64,000 nucleotides of DNA from VRUE01 sp963837735 (GCA_963837735.1 CAWIOM010000011.1:62001-126000), one strand, 5' to 3'. Shown: positions 1-8,026, numbered from the stretch's first letter. The notes: generated by a model from the sequence alone, not told the origin. Numbers and translations are program-made.

Positions 1-2
1 AG

Positions 3-557
3 CCCGAGCGCGGGATCAAGTTCGAGACCTTCGCGATGACACGGATCCGCGGGGCGATCATCGACGAGCTGCGCTCGCTCGACTGGGTGCCGCGGTCGGT
101 CCGCTCGCGCGCCCGCGAAATCGAGGCGGCGCAGGTCAAGCTCGAGCACGAGCTGCAGCGCGCTCCGACAGAGGCCGAGCTGGCGGAGAAGCTCGGCGTC
201 GACGAGGGCGAACTCCAGTCCTCGCTGCTCGAGATCGCCAACTCCTCCGTCTACGCGCTCGATGAGCTGTGGACCGTCTCGGACTCCTCGGGCGACCAGG
301 TCTCGCTGCTCGACACGATCTCCGACCCACGCGCCACCGACCCGCAGGAATCGCTCGACTCCGGCGAGATCAAGGACCGTCTCACCGACGCGATCGGGTC
401 GCTGCCGGAGCGCGAGCAGCTGGTCGTCGCCCTCTACTACTACGAGAACCTCACCCTGCGGGAGATCGGCGAGGTCCTCGGCGTCACCGAGTCGCGGGTC
501 TCGCAGCTTCACACCAAGGCCGTGATGCGGCTGAAGACCCAGCTGCAGAAGGATTGA
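3..557 (+). CDS. RNA polymerase sigma factor, FliA/WhiG family (5' end outside window)
   Basis: The reading frame is open from base 3 to the window edge, so the true start lies upstream. The first visible residues (KFETFAMTRIRGAIIDELR) are the end of sigma region 2, typical of the flagellar/sporulation FliA-WhiG group. A region 3 segment follows (WVPRSVR..., then an AELAEKLGV helix), and a region 4 helix-turn-helix closes the protein (LREIGEVLGVTESRVSQLH). The family directs RNA polymerase to alternative promoters. The first ATG, at 36, falls inside region 2 and cannot be the real start. No flagellar genes are visible, so a WhiG-like developmental or stress role is as likely as motility. Confidence 0.9.
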   Translation, partial: PERGIKFETFAMTRIRGAIIDELRSLDWVPRSVRSRAREIEAAQVKLEHELQRAPTEAELAEKLGVDEGELQSSLLEIANSSVYALDELWTVSDSSGDQVSLLDTISDPRATDPQESLDSGEIKDRLTDAIGSLPEREQLVVALYYYENLTLREIGEVLGVTESRVSQLHTKAVMRLKTQLQKD

Positions 558-644
558 TTCCGGGCCGTCGGCGAGTGCCTGGTCGCCGAGGCCCAGGGTG
601 GCGCCGTCCTCAGCGCCTGGCCCGGGCGTTGGTACGTTGACCGG

Positions 645-1022
645 GTGAGCCTTGACGAGACCTGGGAGTTCCACCTCGAGGACGCCGTCGACCGCTTCAA
701 TGCGAGCCCCGCGGCGCGCACCGTCGGCGGCCTGATGCGGACCCTGGGCACACCGCGGGCCTCGATCGGAGCGGCGGCGGGCTCGCCCGCCGAGGTGCGG
801 ATCACGATCGCCTGGGAGCTCTCCTGGTACCAGTGGGCGGTCGACGTGGGCGAGGTGTCGCGGCCCGTGGTCGAGCTCGGCAACGGCAGCGAGCTGGCCG
901 AGCTCGACGGCTCGGCCAGGCACTGGAACGGCGGCGTCGCCCAGGGCGGCCGTCTCCACCTCGGCAGCGTCGCGCCGGTTCCGCTCAGCCGCTCGGCGCG
1001 CCTGCGCCGGGCGCTTTCGTGA
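645..1022 (+). CDS. Hypothetical protein, 125 aa, coupled to RNase HI
   Basis: The frame starts with GTG and encodes a soluble protein without signal peptide or membrane segment. It has many aromatic residues in the middle (WELSWYQWAVDVGE). I do not recognise a family. Its stop codon overlaps the GTG start of the downstream RNase HI gene in a GTGA tetranucleotide, so the two are probably translationally coupled. The gap to the upstream sigma factor gene is 87 bp. Codon use matches the neighbours. Confidence 0.6.
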   Translation: MSLDETWEFHLEDAVDRFNASPAARTVGGLMRTLGTPRASIGAAAGSPAEVRITIAWELSWYQWAVDVGEVSRPVVELGNGSELAELDGSARHWNGGVAQGGRLHLGSVAPVPLSRSARLRRALS

Positions 1023-1420
1023 AGCTCGTCGTCAACGTCGACGGCGGCTCCCGCGGCAACCCGGGGCCGGCCGCGATCGCCGCCGTCGTTCAGGAGCCGG
1101 GAGGCGGAGTGCTCGAGGAGGCCGCAGAGCCGATCGGCAAGGCGACCAACAATGTCGCCGAGTACAGGGCCCTCCTTCTGGGGATCGAGCGGGCCGCCGC
1201 GCTCGGCGCCACTGAGCTCGAGCTGGTCGGCGACTCGGAGTTGATCGTGCGCCAGGTCGAGGGGAGGTACAAGGTCAAGGACGCCGCGATGCGCGAGCTC
1301 CATGGCGAGGTGAAGAAGGCCCTCTCCGGATTCGAGAGCTGGACGATCCGCCACGTCCGCCGCGAGCACAACAGCGAGGCCGACCGCCTCGTCAACGAGG
1401 CTCTGGATGGACGCGCCTGA
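1019..1420 (+). CDS. Ribonuclease HI family protein
   Basis: The 133-residue protein is a single RNase H fold that degrades the RNA strand of RNA-DNA hybrids. The catalytic pattern is visible: the first Asp in VNVDGGSRGNPGPA (residues 5-18), Glu in the AEYRALLLGI helix, Asp in VGDSELIVRQ, and a terminal Asp in HNSEADRLVNEAL. The frame could extend to 833, but GTG at 1019 starts exactly at the fold and overlaps the previous stop (GTGA), so I use it. The 3' end overlaps the next gene by 14 bp, giving a three-gene unit. The length suits the short actinobacterial class without an extra phosphatase domain. Confidence 0.9.
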   Translation: MKLVVNVDGGSRGNPGPAAIAAVVQEPGGGVLEEAAEPIGKATNNVAEYRALLLGIERAAALGATELELVGDSELIVRQVEGRYKVKDAAMRELHGEVKKALSGFESWTIRHVRREHNSEADRLVNEALDGRA

Positions 1421-1940
1421 GCCGGGCGCCGCGAGAGGCCGCGGGCCGATCGACCCCGGCGTGGACATCGGACACGTCCACCTCAAGGTCGCCGACCTCG
1501 ATCGCTCGCTCGATTTCTACTGCGGGGTGCTCGGCTTCGAGCTACAGCAGCGGATCGGCCCCGACGCAGCGTTCGTCTCGGCCGGCGGCTACCACCACCA
1601 CATCGGCCTCAACACATGGCACTCGAAGGGCGGATCGCCGCCCCCGCCTGGGTCTACCGGCCTCTTCCACCTGGCGATCCGCTACCCGACGCGGCGGGCC
1701 CTGGCGGACGCCCTGCGCCGCCTCGTCGAGGCTGGAGTGCCGATCGCCGGCGCCTCCGACCACGGGGTCAGCGAGGCGCTCTACCTCGACGACCCCGACG
1801 GCAACGGCGTCGAGCTCTACCGGGACCGGCCGCGCGAGGAGTGGCCGCGGGCGGCCGATGGGCAGGGCGAGGTGGCGATGATCAGCGCCCCTCTCGACCT
1901 CCAGGGCCTGCTTGCGGAGCTCGGCGAGGCCCCCGGCTAA
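1407..1940 (+). CDS. VOC family protein (glyoxalase/extradiol dioxygenase fold)
   Basis: The 177-residue protein has the vicinal oxygen chelate fold. A first motif, GHVHLKVADLDRSLDFYCGV, begins near residue 22. Metal-ligand candidates are His in GHVHLKV, His in FHLAIRY and Glu in DPDGNGVELYRD. It resembles the CatE/YfiE-like group of putative catechol-2,3-dioxygenases, but the substrate cannot be read from the sequence. The start overlaps the RNase HI gene by 14 bp, and the end overlaps the convergent secreted-protein gene by 4 bp. The N-terminal 18 residues are Gly/Pro/Arg-rich, and a later start is possible. Confidence 0.85.
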   Translation: MDAPEPGAARGRGPIDPGVDIGHVHLKVADLDRSLDFYCGVLGFELQQRIGPDAAFVSAGGYHHHIGLNTWHSKGGSPPPPGSTGLFHLAIRYPTRRALADALRRLVEAGVPIAGASDHGVSEALYLDDPDGNGVELYRDRPREEWPRAADGQGEVAMISAPLDLQGLLAELGEAPG

Positions 1941-2575
1941 CAGGTCGCGGCGCGGAAGCTGACCCCGTCGAGGCCGAAGATTGCGGTCGGCCCGGTCTCG
2001 GCATTTGCGGAGAATGCGCCGCTCTCGCTGATCACTTCGAAATAGCCCGCCTGGGAGCCGAGCACCGCCACCGGGCCCAGCGCCCACATCGGCGGTCGGT
2101 AGGCCGGCGGCAGGGTGAACGCTGCATCTCCGGTCAGGCTTTTGGCGCTGAGCGTGCCCTGCAGGTGGACGACGCACTGCCTGTCCCTGTAGAAGCCCAC
2201 GGGATTGTTGGTCAGGGTGAGCGAGTTTCCGGCCCCGTTTTCGAAATTGGGCTCACCGGGGGCTCCGATCAGGTGGACCGCTTCGGGCGGCGCCAGGCTC
2301 TGCGCGCTCGCCGCAGACGTGGCGCTTGCCGCCGAGTCGGCGGTCCTGGCCGAGTCCGCCGAGATCGCCGAGTCCGCCGCCTTGGCCGTGTCGGCGCTGC
2401 CCGCGGACACGGCGTGCCTGACCGAGAGTCGTGGTGCCCTTCTCGTGATCTGCCTGTTGACGATCTTCCTGATCGTCTTGTTCGTCGAGGCCCCGATCGC
2501 GTAGGCGCCGCCGCCGACGGCGAGGACCAGGGCGATCATGGAGATCAGCAGGGCGGGCGAGGGCAGGCGCTTCAC
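1937..2575 (-). CDS. Secreted or membrane-anchored protein with hexad Ser-Ala-Asp repeats
   Basis: The 212-residue protein opens with a signal or anchor segment (SPALLISMIALVLAVGGGAYA, residues 6-26), a form very common in Solirubrobacterales surface proteins. Residues 60-92 carry about five six-residue units of the pattern SAxxAD. A compact C-terminal domain with a Cys in RDRQCVVHL and a terminal Cys follows. It probably sits outside the cell. I do not recognise the C-terminal domain. Its start region faces the next gene divergently, with about 145 bp between them. Confidence 0.75.
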   Translation of the reverse strand: MKRLPSPALLISMIALVLAVGGGAYAIGASTNKTIRKIVNRQITRRAPRLSVRHAVSAGSADTAKAADSAISADSARTADSAASATSAASAQSLAPPEAVHLIGAPGEPNFENGAGNSLTLTNNPVGFYRDRQCVVHLQGTLSAKSLTGDAAFTLPPAYRPPMWALGPVAVLGSQAGYFEVISESGAFSANAETGPTAIFGLDGVSFRAATC

Positions 2576-2719
2576 GGGTTCCCTTCATTCGGGTTCGGGG
2601 CCTCGACAATAGATCGGGGTCCGGCGACGCCGCGGGGCCCGTTCCCCTCCCGCTGTTATCTGCTTATGAGAGGATCGCGACAGAGTTGTTGCCAGTCGGG
2701 TTCCGAAAGGGGAGATCGC

Positions 2720-3397
2720 ATGAACAGTGACCGCCACGCGCGCTACGGCGCGGCGACGGGGATCGTCTTCGTCGTCCTCGTCATCGTCGCCTTCCTCGTC
2801 CAGCCGAAGCCGCCCGCGGCGGACGCCTCGGCGATGGAAGTCTTCGACTACGTCAGCGACAAGCAGGACACGCTGCACATCGTCCAGCTGATCTTCGCTG
2901 CCGCCGGCTTCTTCCTGCTCTGGTTCGCCGGCACTCTGCGCAGCCTCCTCGCCGGAGCCGAGGAGGGCGACGGGCGGCTGGCCAATCTCGCCTACGGGGG
3001 ACTGCTGGTGGCCTTCGCGACCCTCGTCGTCGGCTTCGCCCTCTCGGCGACCGCCACCCTGCACCCGGTCGCCAACGGCCCCGATCTGACCCACGCCCTG
3101 GTCGACGCCTCGTTGATCGTCCCCGCCCTCGGCGGACCGGCGGTCGCCGTCTTCTTCCTCGCCAACAGCCTCAGCATCTTCCGCTCGGGATACCTCCCCG
3201 GTTGGCTGGGCTGGCTGGGGATCGCCGCCGCCGTCTTCAACCTGACCGCGCTGGGAGCGGTCTTCACCGACTCGGGCGCCTTCGCCGCCGACGGCGTGCT
3301 CGGCTTCTTCCTCGGGTTCGTCCTCTTCCTGCTCTGGTTCCTGCTGGCCAGCATCCTGCTCTACCGGAAGCTCGGCGAGCCGGACGTGGCGGCTTGA
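2720..3397 (+). CDS. Multi-pass membrane protein, DUF4386-like
   Basis: The 225-residue protein has about six hydrophobic segments: residues 12-28, 54-72, 92-112, 133-153, 165-184 and 195-216. ATG at 2720 has a good ribosome site (AAAGGGGAG just upstream), so I use it rather than the longer open frame. The layout resembles the DUF4386 group of uncharacterised membrane proteins; this is a weak assignment. The stop overlaps the TTG start of the binding-protein gene (TTGA), which suggests co-translation. Confidence 0.75.
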   Translation: MNSDRHARYGAATGIVFVVLVIVAFLVQPKPPAADASAMEVFDYVSDKQDTLHIVQLIFAAAGFFLLWFAGTLRSLLAGAEEGDGRLANLAYGGLLVAFATLVVGFALSATATLHPVANGPDLTHALVDASLIVPALGGPAVAVFFLANSLSIFRSGYLPGWLGWLGIAAAVFNLTALGAVFTDSGAFAADGVLGFFLGFVLFLLWFLLASILLYRKLGEPDVAA

Positions 3398-4581
3398 CCG
3401 CCCGCGGGCTCCGCCTCGCCCTCGGGCTGGCGCTGGCCGGCCTCCTTGCTGTGAGCGCCGCCGGCTGTGGGAGCTCCGACTCGGGGGGCGGCACCGGAAC
3501 CGACTCCGGCGCGGACACCTTCCGGCTCGGGCTCGAGGCGCCCCTCTCCGGCGAACAGTCGGTTCTCGGCCAGGGGATGCTGAAGGGCGCCCAGCTCGCG
3601 GCGGCGCGGCTCGACGAGAGCGGCGGGATCGGGGGCAAGGAAGTCGAGGTCGTGCCGATCGACGACGCCGCCGACCCGGAAACCGGGGTCGAAGCGGCGA
3701 AGGCCGCGATCGCCGACGGCCTCGACGGCATCGTCGGCCCCTACAACTCGGGCGTCGGCGTCGAAACGCTGCCGCTCTACATCGACGCCGGCCTGGTCCC
3801 CGTCAGGCTCACCTCCGACACCGCGACCAACGGCCTTGGCTACACGTTGCAGCCGATGACCTACCAGATCGCTCCGGTCGCCTCGAAGGCGCTGACGGGC
3901 TGGCTCGGAGCCAAATCGGTCGCGATCGCCTACGACCCGACCCAGATCTACACGAAAACCGTCTCCAGCTCGCTCAAGGACTCACTCGAAAAGGCGGGCG
4001 TCGAGATCACCGCCTACGAGAAGGTGCAGCCGGGAGCCAAGGACTACACCGACCTCGTCGAATCGCTGGACGCGAAGAGCCCGGACGCGATCTACGCCGC
4101 CGTCTATTACCCCGAGGGCGGGCTGATCGCCAAGGAGATGAAGAATGGGGGCGTCGCCGCCCGGTGCGTCGCCGACTACGCCTCCTATGACACCGGCTTC
4201 GTCGAAACCGCCGGGGTGGCCGCGGCACGGGCCTGCCCGGTGGTCGGCGTGCCGGCGCCCGGCGACTTCACCGGCTCCGGCCCCCGGGTCGCCGAATACG
4301 AAGGCCGCTTCGACGAGCCCCCCGGCACCTGGAGCCCCTACACCTACGACTCGGTCGACTTCCTCGCCGACGGCATCGCCGAAGCCGGCGGCAGCGACGC
4401 GGGCAAGCTCGAAAAGGCCCTCGACGGGGTCAGGGGCTGGAAGGGCTGGACCGGCTCGGTGACGATCGACCCGAAGAACGGCAACCGCGACCCCGCCACC
4501 GTGGTCATCGCCGAAACCGACAAGGACGGGCAGCTCCACGTCGACGGTTCCTGGGCGAAGGCGGTGGGCGCCCCCTACTGA
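3394..4581 (+). CDS. Branched-chain-amino-acid-type ABC substrate-binding lipoprotein
   Basis: The protein has about 395 residues. A lipoprotein signal (LALAGLLAVSAAGC) ends in a lipobox Cys near residue 26. A type I periplasmic-binding fold of the LivJ/Peripla_BP_6 family follows, seen in RLGLEAPLSGEQSVLGQGM, GIGGKEVEVVPIDDAADPE and IVGPYNSGVG. TTG at 3394 is chosen because it overlaps the previous stop and places the signal peptide at the N-terminus. No permease or ATPase gene lies nearby, so it must either share a distant transporter or act as a sensor. The gene ends 82 bp before the tRNA. Confidence 0.88.
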   Translation: MTARGLRLALGLALAGLLAVSAAGCGSSDSGGGTGTDSGADTFRLGLEAPLSGEQSVLGQGMLKGAQLAAARLDESGGIGGKEVEVVPIDDAADPETGVEAAKAAIADGLDGIVGPYNSGVGVETLPLYIDAGLVPVRLTSDTATNGLGYTLQPMTYQIAPVASKALTGWLGAKSVAIAYDPTQIYTKTVSSSLKDSLEKAGVEITAYEKVQPGAKDYTDLVESLDAKSPDAIYAAVYYPEGGLIAKEMKNGGVAARCVADYASYDTGFVETAGVAAARACPVVGVPAPGDFTGSGPRVAEYEGRFDEPPGTWSPYTYDSVDFLADGIAEAGGSDAGKLEKALDGVRGWKGWTGSVTIDPKNGNRDPATVVIAETDKDGQLHVDGSWAKAVGAPY

Positions 4582-4648
4582 GCGCGACCGACGGGTCCAA
4601 GAGATCGTTCTTTCGCAGGCTGAGATTCGTTCGGTGGCGGCGCCAGGC

Positions 4649-4654
4649 TAGAAT
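4649..4654 (+). promoter_or_regulatory. Likely -10 element of the tRNA-Gly promoter
   Basis: TAGAAT lies 9 bp before the mature 5' end of the tRNA and fits a sigma-70-type -10 box. The hexamer 17 bp upstream (TTCGTT) is only a weak -35 match. The assignment rests on position and the -10 match alone. Confidence 0.4.
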
Positions 4655-4663
4655 CCCGCCCGT

Positions 4664-4737
4664 GCGGCTGTAGCTCAGCTGGCTAGAGCGTCTGCTTGCC
4701 ATGCAGAAGGTCGAGGGTTCGAATCCCTTCAGCCGCT
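4664..4737 (+). tRNA. tRNA-Gly (GCC anticodon)
   Basis: The 74-nt sequence folds as a full cloverleaf. The acceptor stem pairs GCGGCTG with CAGCCGC, the D arm pairs GCTC with GAGC, the anticodon stem pairs TCTGC with GCAGA around loop TTGCCAT (anticodon GCC), and the T arm has a TTCGAAT loop. CCA is not encoded. It is the only complete tRNA here and is the source of the five partial copies downstream, which all start near the anticodon loop and run to the 3' end. Confidence 0.97.
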
Positions 4738-4743
4738 TTCAGG

Positions 4744-4769
4744 AAAGCCCCGCTCCGGTGGGGCTTTCT
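4744..4769 (+). terminator. Intrinsic terminator behind tRNA-Gly
   Basis: AAAGCCCC and GGGGCTTT pair around a short GCTCCGGT loop, followed by TCT. Similar hairpins, nearly identical in sequence, follow four of the five tRNA 3' fragments (degenerate after the first), so this hairpin appears to travel with the repeat unit. Confidence 0.75.
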
Positions 4770-5058
4770 GCGTCTTGGGGTCCGAAAGGCCGGGTCGGCG
4801 CAGGCCCCGATCTGGTGGCTCTGTGCCCGTCTGTGCCCGAAAAGCAGGTGTACCGACCCATTTCCATAGGGTTGGCGCTGCCGCCGCTGGTCGTCGGATC
4901 GCAGGCGAAGGTCGCCTGAGGGATCGATGTCCGGTATCGCTCTTCGTCCAAGAGCAACTTCTGTCTTCACGCGGAGGGGAGCGTGCGTGGCATCCGGCGG
5001 CGCGCTCGCATTCACTGATCGCTGGCTGTGGAGGACGAAGCGATTCTCAGTTAGCGGT

Positions 5059-6417
5059 TCATGAAGCTTGGGCATCCAGTTTGCGTGCCCACGACATGAC
5101 CTCCCCTACGGGTCCTTCATAGACGGTGGCCTGATCGCCGCCGGCCTCCTTGGACCGATACATCGCCGTGTCGGCGGCGGCGAGCAGGTCATCGACGGTC
5201 GGCTTCTCCGTCCCGCCTAACCGCGCAATGCCGATGCTGACTTTTACAGGTGGGCCGCTCGGACGCTCGTTCAGCATTGAGCGCACGTCGAGAGCCACCG
5301 CGCGAGCCCGCTCTGGGGTGGCCTCGGGCAGCACGGCGGCGAACTCATCGCCGCCGATCCGCGCGGCGATGTCCGTCTTGCGCAGCCTGGCGGTCAGTAC
5401 TTGCGCCACTGAATTCAGCATGCTGTCGCCGGCGGCATGCCCGTAGGAGTCATTGGTCAACTTGAAGTTGTCGATGTCGAGCAGCAGGACCGCGCCGGCG
5501 TGGCCGTAGCGAGCGTCAATTGCGACGGCGCGCTCGAGCTCAACGAGGAATTGACGGCGGTTGTCGATGCCGGTCAGCGGGTCGAGCTCGGAGAGCTCTT
5601 TCAGCTTGACCTCCATCGCCTTGCGGTCGGTGATGTCGACGACGACGATGCCGATCCCGATCACCTCCTCCCCCTCGAGGCGCACTGGGTAGAGGTTCGC
5701 CAGCCAGGTGTGGTGGGCGTCTCCGGGGGCGCCGGCGAGATCGCCGCTCATCTCGAGATTGGTCACCGATTCGCCGCTCTCGAGCACCCCTTTGTGGAGC
5801 GGCTCAAGCTGCGGCCAGATCTCCGGGATGATCTCGGCGATCGTTCGCCCCAGCTGCTCCTCCATTGAACTGCCATTGATCACCGCAAGCGCCTCGTTCA
5901 TCCGAACCATGCGGAATTCGCGGTCGACAAAGCCAAAGCCCACGGGTGCTTTGGACTGCAGCGTGTCCAGCAGCGCAGCTGTCTCCGCGCTTTGCCGCTC
6001 TGCTTCTTGCAGGCTCTGCTCGGAAAGGCGCTGATCCTCTACATCATTAGCCGTACCGAGCCAGCGCAGAACTCCCCCGGTGTCACTGCGCACCGGCATC
6101 GCACGGCAGACGTGTCGGCGAAACTCGCCGTCATAGCGGCGAAGTCGGAACTCGACCTCAAAGGGAGCCTCGCTCGCAACGGCTTCCAGCCATGAGGCCT
6201 CCGTGTGATCGGCGTCTTCTGGATGGACCATCTCGATCCAGCTCCAATCGGGCTTGGCGTCATCTGGCAACCCCATGTATTCGACGCCACGCCGATTGAG
6301 ATATTCCGGCGAGCCATCGGGAGCTGCCGTCCAGACGATCTGGGGAATCGAGTCGACGATCGTCTCGAAGTCGGCGTGGCTCAGAGCGTGGGTGCCGTTT
6401 TTGATGCCTTGATGCAT
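5059..6417 (-). CDS. PAS-PAS-GGDEF diguanylate cyclase
   Basis: The 452-residue protein has two PAS domains (about residues 15-135 and 145-275). The first contains VHPEDADHTEASW and a PAC-like end (GTANDVEDQR); the second ends in VVDITDRKAMEVKLKEL. A complete GGDEF domain (about 280-440) carries LDPLTGIDNRRQFL, the metal-binding DIDNFKLTND and an intact active-site motif RIGGDEFAAVL. It should make cyclic di-GMP in response to a signal read by the PAS domains. There is no signal peptide or membrane segment, so it is cytoplasmic. It is the only gene of cassette A and is read towards the tRNA. No EAL domain is present. Confidence 0.92.
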   Translation of the reverse strand: MHQGIKNGTHALSHADFETIVDSIPQIVWTAAPDGSPEYLNRRGVEYMGLPDDAKPDWSWIEMVHPEDADHTEASWLEAVASEAPFEVEFRLRRYDGEFRRHVCRAMPVRSDTGGVLRWLGTANDVEDQRLSEQSLQEAERQSAETAALLDTLQSKAPVGFGFVDREFRMVRMNEALAVINGSSMEEQLGRTIAEIIPEIWPQLEPLHKGVLESGESVTNLEMSGDLAGAPGDAHHTWLANLYPVRLEGEEVIGIGIVVVDITDRKAMEVKLKELSELDPLTGIDNRRQFLVELERAVAIDARYGHAGAVLLLDIDNFKLTNDSYGHAAGDSMLNSVAQVLTARLRKTDIAARIGGDEFAAVLPEATPERARAVALDVRSMLNERPSGPPVKVSIGIARLGGTEKPTVDDLLAAADTAMYRSKEAGGDQATVYEGPVGEVMSWARKLDAQAS

Positions 6418-6685
6418 AGGTGCTCACTGCATCGACCGTTGCTCATCGAATAGTGAGCTGCGCGACTGCTTTGCGCGAGAAGCGGAAGCCTCCGGAGAGC
6501 CCGGACTGCCATGGGTTTGGTGGCTAGGCTCGAGTCGAAATGGACCGAAACCGGCCCAGCATCGGCGAGATGGTCGCTGGAATTTCGGCGATCCTGCTCT
6601 TGTATTTCACGACCTCGATTGGTTCGCAGAAAAGAATGGCTCGGTGCTGCCGAATGCCGACGTTTTTAGCGGCCTGGGCCCAGCC

Positions 6686-6728
6686 GCTTGCCGGGCAGAA
6701 GGTCGAGGGTTCGAATCCCTTCAGCCGC
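6686..6728 (+). repeat. tRNA-Gly 3' fragment, copy 1
   Basis: The 43 bp match the tRNA from the anticodon loop (GCTTGCC) to the last acceptor base, with AT changed to GG after GCC. The T arm (GAGGGTTCGAATCCCTT) is intact. The 5' half is missing, so it cannot make a tRNA. Upstream, a near-palindrome (6668-6688) abuts the fragment. The hairpin after it is degenerate. Confidence 0.85.
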
Positions 6729-7975
6729 CTCCAGGAAAGCCGCGCTCCGGCGTGGTTTTCTGCGTCTTGGGCCTTAGTAGGCCGGGTCGGCGCAGGCCCC
6801 GATCTGGTGGCTCTGTGCCCGATAAACGGGCGCAGGAGTCAGCTGAAACCAGCTGAAGCCGCCCCATTTCGTCAGACGCGGGACGGATTGGGCCCGACCC
6901 ACTAACGGTCTCTCGTAAAGCTGAGTCAGGCTCAGACCGCCGGTAGCAGCCGCTGATCAGCAGGGGGCAATCTCGAGTTTTCAGCGGCGGCGGCTTTCGG
7001 GCCCTGGCCCGCCGACCCGCTTCAATGAGATCTATGTGCTCAGGGTCAATGTAAGTCGAAGGATGCCGACCTCATTCGGGCTTCCGGGGTAGTCGGCGTG
7101 AACGCCGACCACGACTCCCTGAGTGGGGCTGAGGCTTATCGGGTTGCCGGCGGAGTACGTTCGGCAGGCCGTGTCGGTCCGGTCCACTCCATCCTCGATC
7201 CTGATCTGGACGCCGGATTCGGAGGCGGTCGCAAAGGTCGTGCCGAGAAAGACATCGGATAGGACCGCCAATGAACCGGCGTCGTAGCAGAGTTCGAAGC
7301 CGTCAATCCTGACGGTGCGGCCCTGCAGGGTGCTCGGCAGGGTCACTCCCGCGAGGAAGACCTGGCCTGTGCCTTCGCTGTGCAGCCCAGAACTCCCCGG
7401 CTCGTACAGGACGGATGCGCCCGGTTTGTTTCCATCTTTCGACACCCAGGCCTGCGGAGGAACCTGCAGCTGCGTGGATCCGGCGGCGGCCAGGTACCTC
7501 GCATCGCCTTCGGTCTTGGCGATGAACTTTGTGTCTGCGTTCGCCATTGAGTAGGCATCGCCCTTTCTGGCGAAGCGGCCGTTCGCCGCCTTCTTGGTGA
7601 TGAAGACCTTCCTCGCCTTCTTCGCGGTCAGGAAGCCGGATGCGCCGAAGGCCGGGGAGAGCGCCAGCACCCCGATGGCGATAGCGGCTACCGCTGCCCA
7701 GGCGATCCTCCGCGAGATTCTGCGTTCAGATGGCTTGGCGATGGGTTGAACCTATTCCGTCCGCCCCTTCCACGCAACAAAGCAGGGCAACGGCAGCTCT
7801 TGGGAATTCGCAGCCAGGCTCGGGTCGTGGGGGAGCGTTACCAGGCCAACTTCGGCGAGATGATCGCTGGGATCGCGGCGATCCCGCTCTTGTATTCCAC
7901 GACCTCGATTGGTTCGCAGAAAAGAATGGCTCGGTGCTGCCGAATGCCGCCGTTTTTAGCGGCCTGGGCCCAGCC
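6729..7975. mobile_element. Putative tRNA-anchored cassette B (carries a secreted protein)
   Basis: The cassette is bounded by tRNA fragments 1 and 2. The left end repeats the block seen after the tRNA, including the GTGCCCG motif and a CCCG/CGGG inverted repeat around 6819-6833. The right end (about 7813-7975) is strongly similar to that of cassette A. Bases 6835-7031 hold no gene I recognise, nor do 7743-7812. No integrase is encoded. Confidence 0.5.
7032..7670 (-). CDS. Secreted repeat-type protein, start codon uncertain
   Basis: The gene encodes a secreted protein of at least 212 residues. After the signal region come Lys-rich segments (KKARKVFITKKAANGRF, ARKGDAY) and short TKFIAKTEGDARYL units, then a beta-rich C-terminal domain with two Cys. 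The only standard start, GTG at 7670, leaves half a signal peptide. The same frame continues upstream to about 7742 and encodes a convincing basic-plus-hydrophobic signal (ERRISRRIAWAAVAAIAIG) before an in-frame TAG, but has no ATG, GTG or TTG there. Either an unusual start such as ATC at 7742 is used, or the start codon was lost. No catalytic domain is recognisable. Confidence 0.6.
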   Translation of the reverse strand: MLALSPAFGASGFLTAKKARKVFITKKAANGRFARKGDAYSMANADTKFIAKTEGDARYLAAAGSTQLQVPPQAWVSKDGNKPGASVLYEPGSSGLHSEGTGQVFLAGVTLPSTLQGRTVRIDGFELCYDAGSLAVLSDVFLGTTFATASESGVQIRIEDGVDRTDTACRTYSAGNPISLSPTQGVVVGVHADYPGSPNEVGILRLTLTLST

Positions 7976-8018
7976 GCTTGCCGGGCAGAAGGTCGAGGGT
8001 TCGAATCCCTTCAGCCGC
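7976..8018 (+). repeat. tRNA-Gly 3' fragment, copy 2
   Basis: The 43 bp are identical to copy 1 in the tRNA part, including the AT-to-GG change after GCC. About 160 bp before it and about 100 bp after it are also similar to the flanks of copy 1, so the whole boundary is duplicated rather than only the tRNA part. Confidence 0.85.
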
Positions 8019-8026
8019 TTGTGAGG

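Larger units (their letters stand above)
4738..6685. mobile_element. Putative tRNA-anchored cassette A (carries a diguanylate cyclase)
   Basis: The segment lies between the tRNA-Gly 3' end and its first 3' fragment. Its left end (4738-4840: terminator, a GC-rich stretch, then two GTGCCCG direct repeats) matches the left ends of cassettes B and C and of the D interval. Its right end (about 6526-6685) matches the right end of B closely and of C partly. It encodes one gene and no recombinase. Bases 4841-5058 and 6418-6525 hold nothing else I can recognise. That this is an inserted element is inferred from the duplicated tRNA 3' ends. Confidence 0.5.

Noticed and set aside
4683..5075. Minus-strand frames across the tRNA and its fragments (also at 7838-8134, 9633-9935 and 9802-10062) with translations such as AEGIRTLDLLHGK or KGFEPSTFCPASG
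   Set aside because: They are antisense readings of the tRNA 3' part and its flanks, a well-known source of spurious proteins; they have no independent support.
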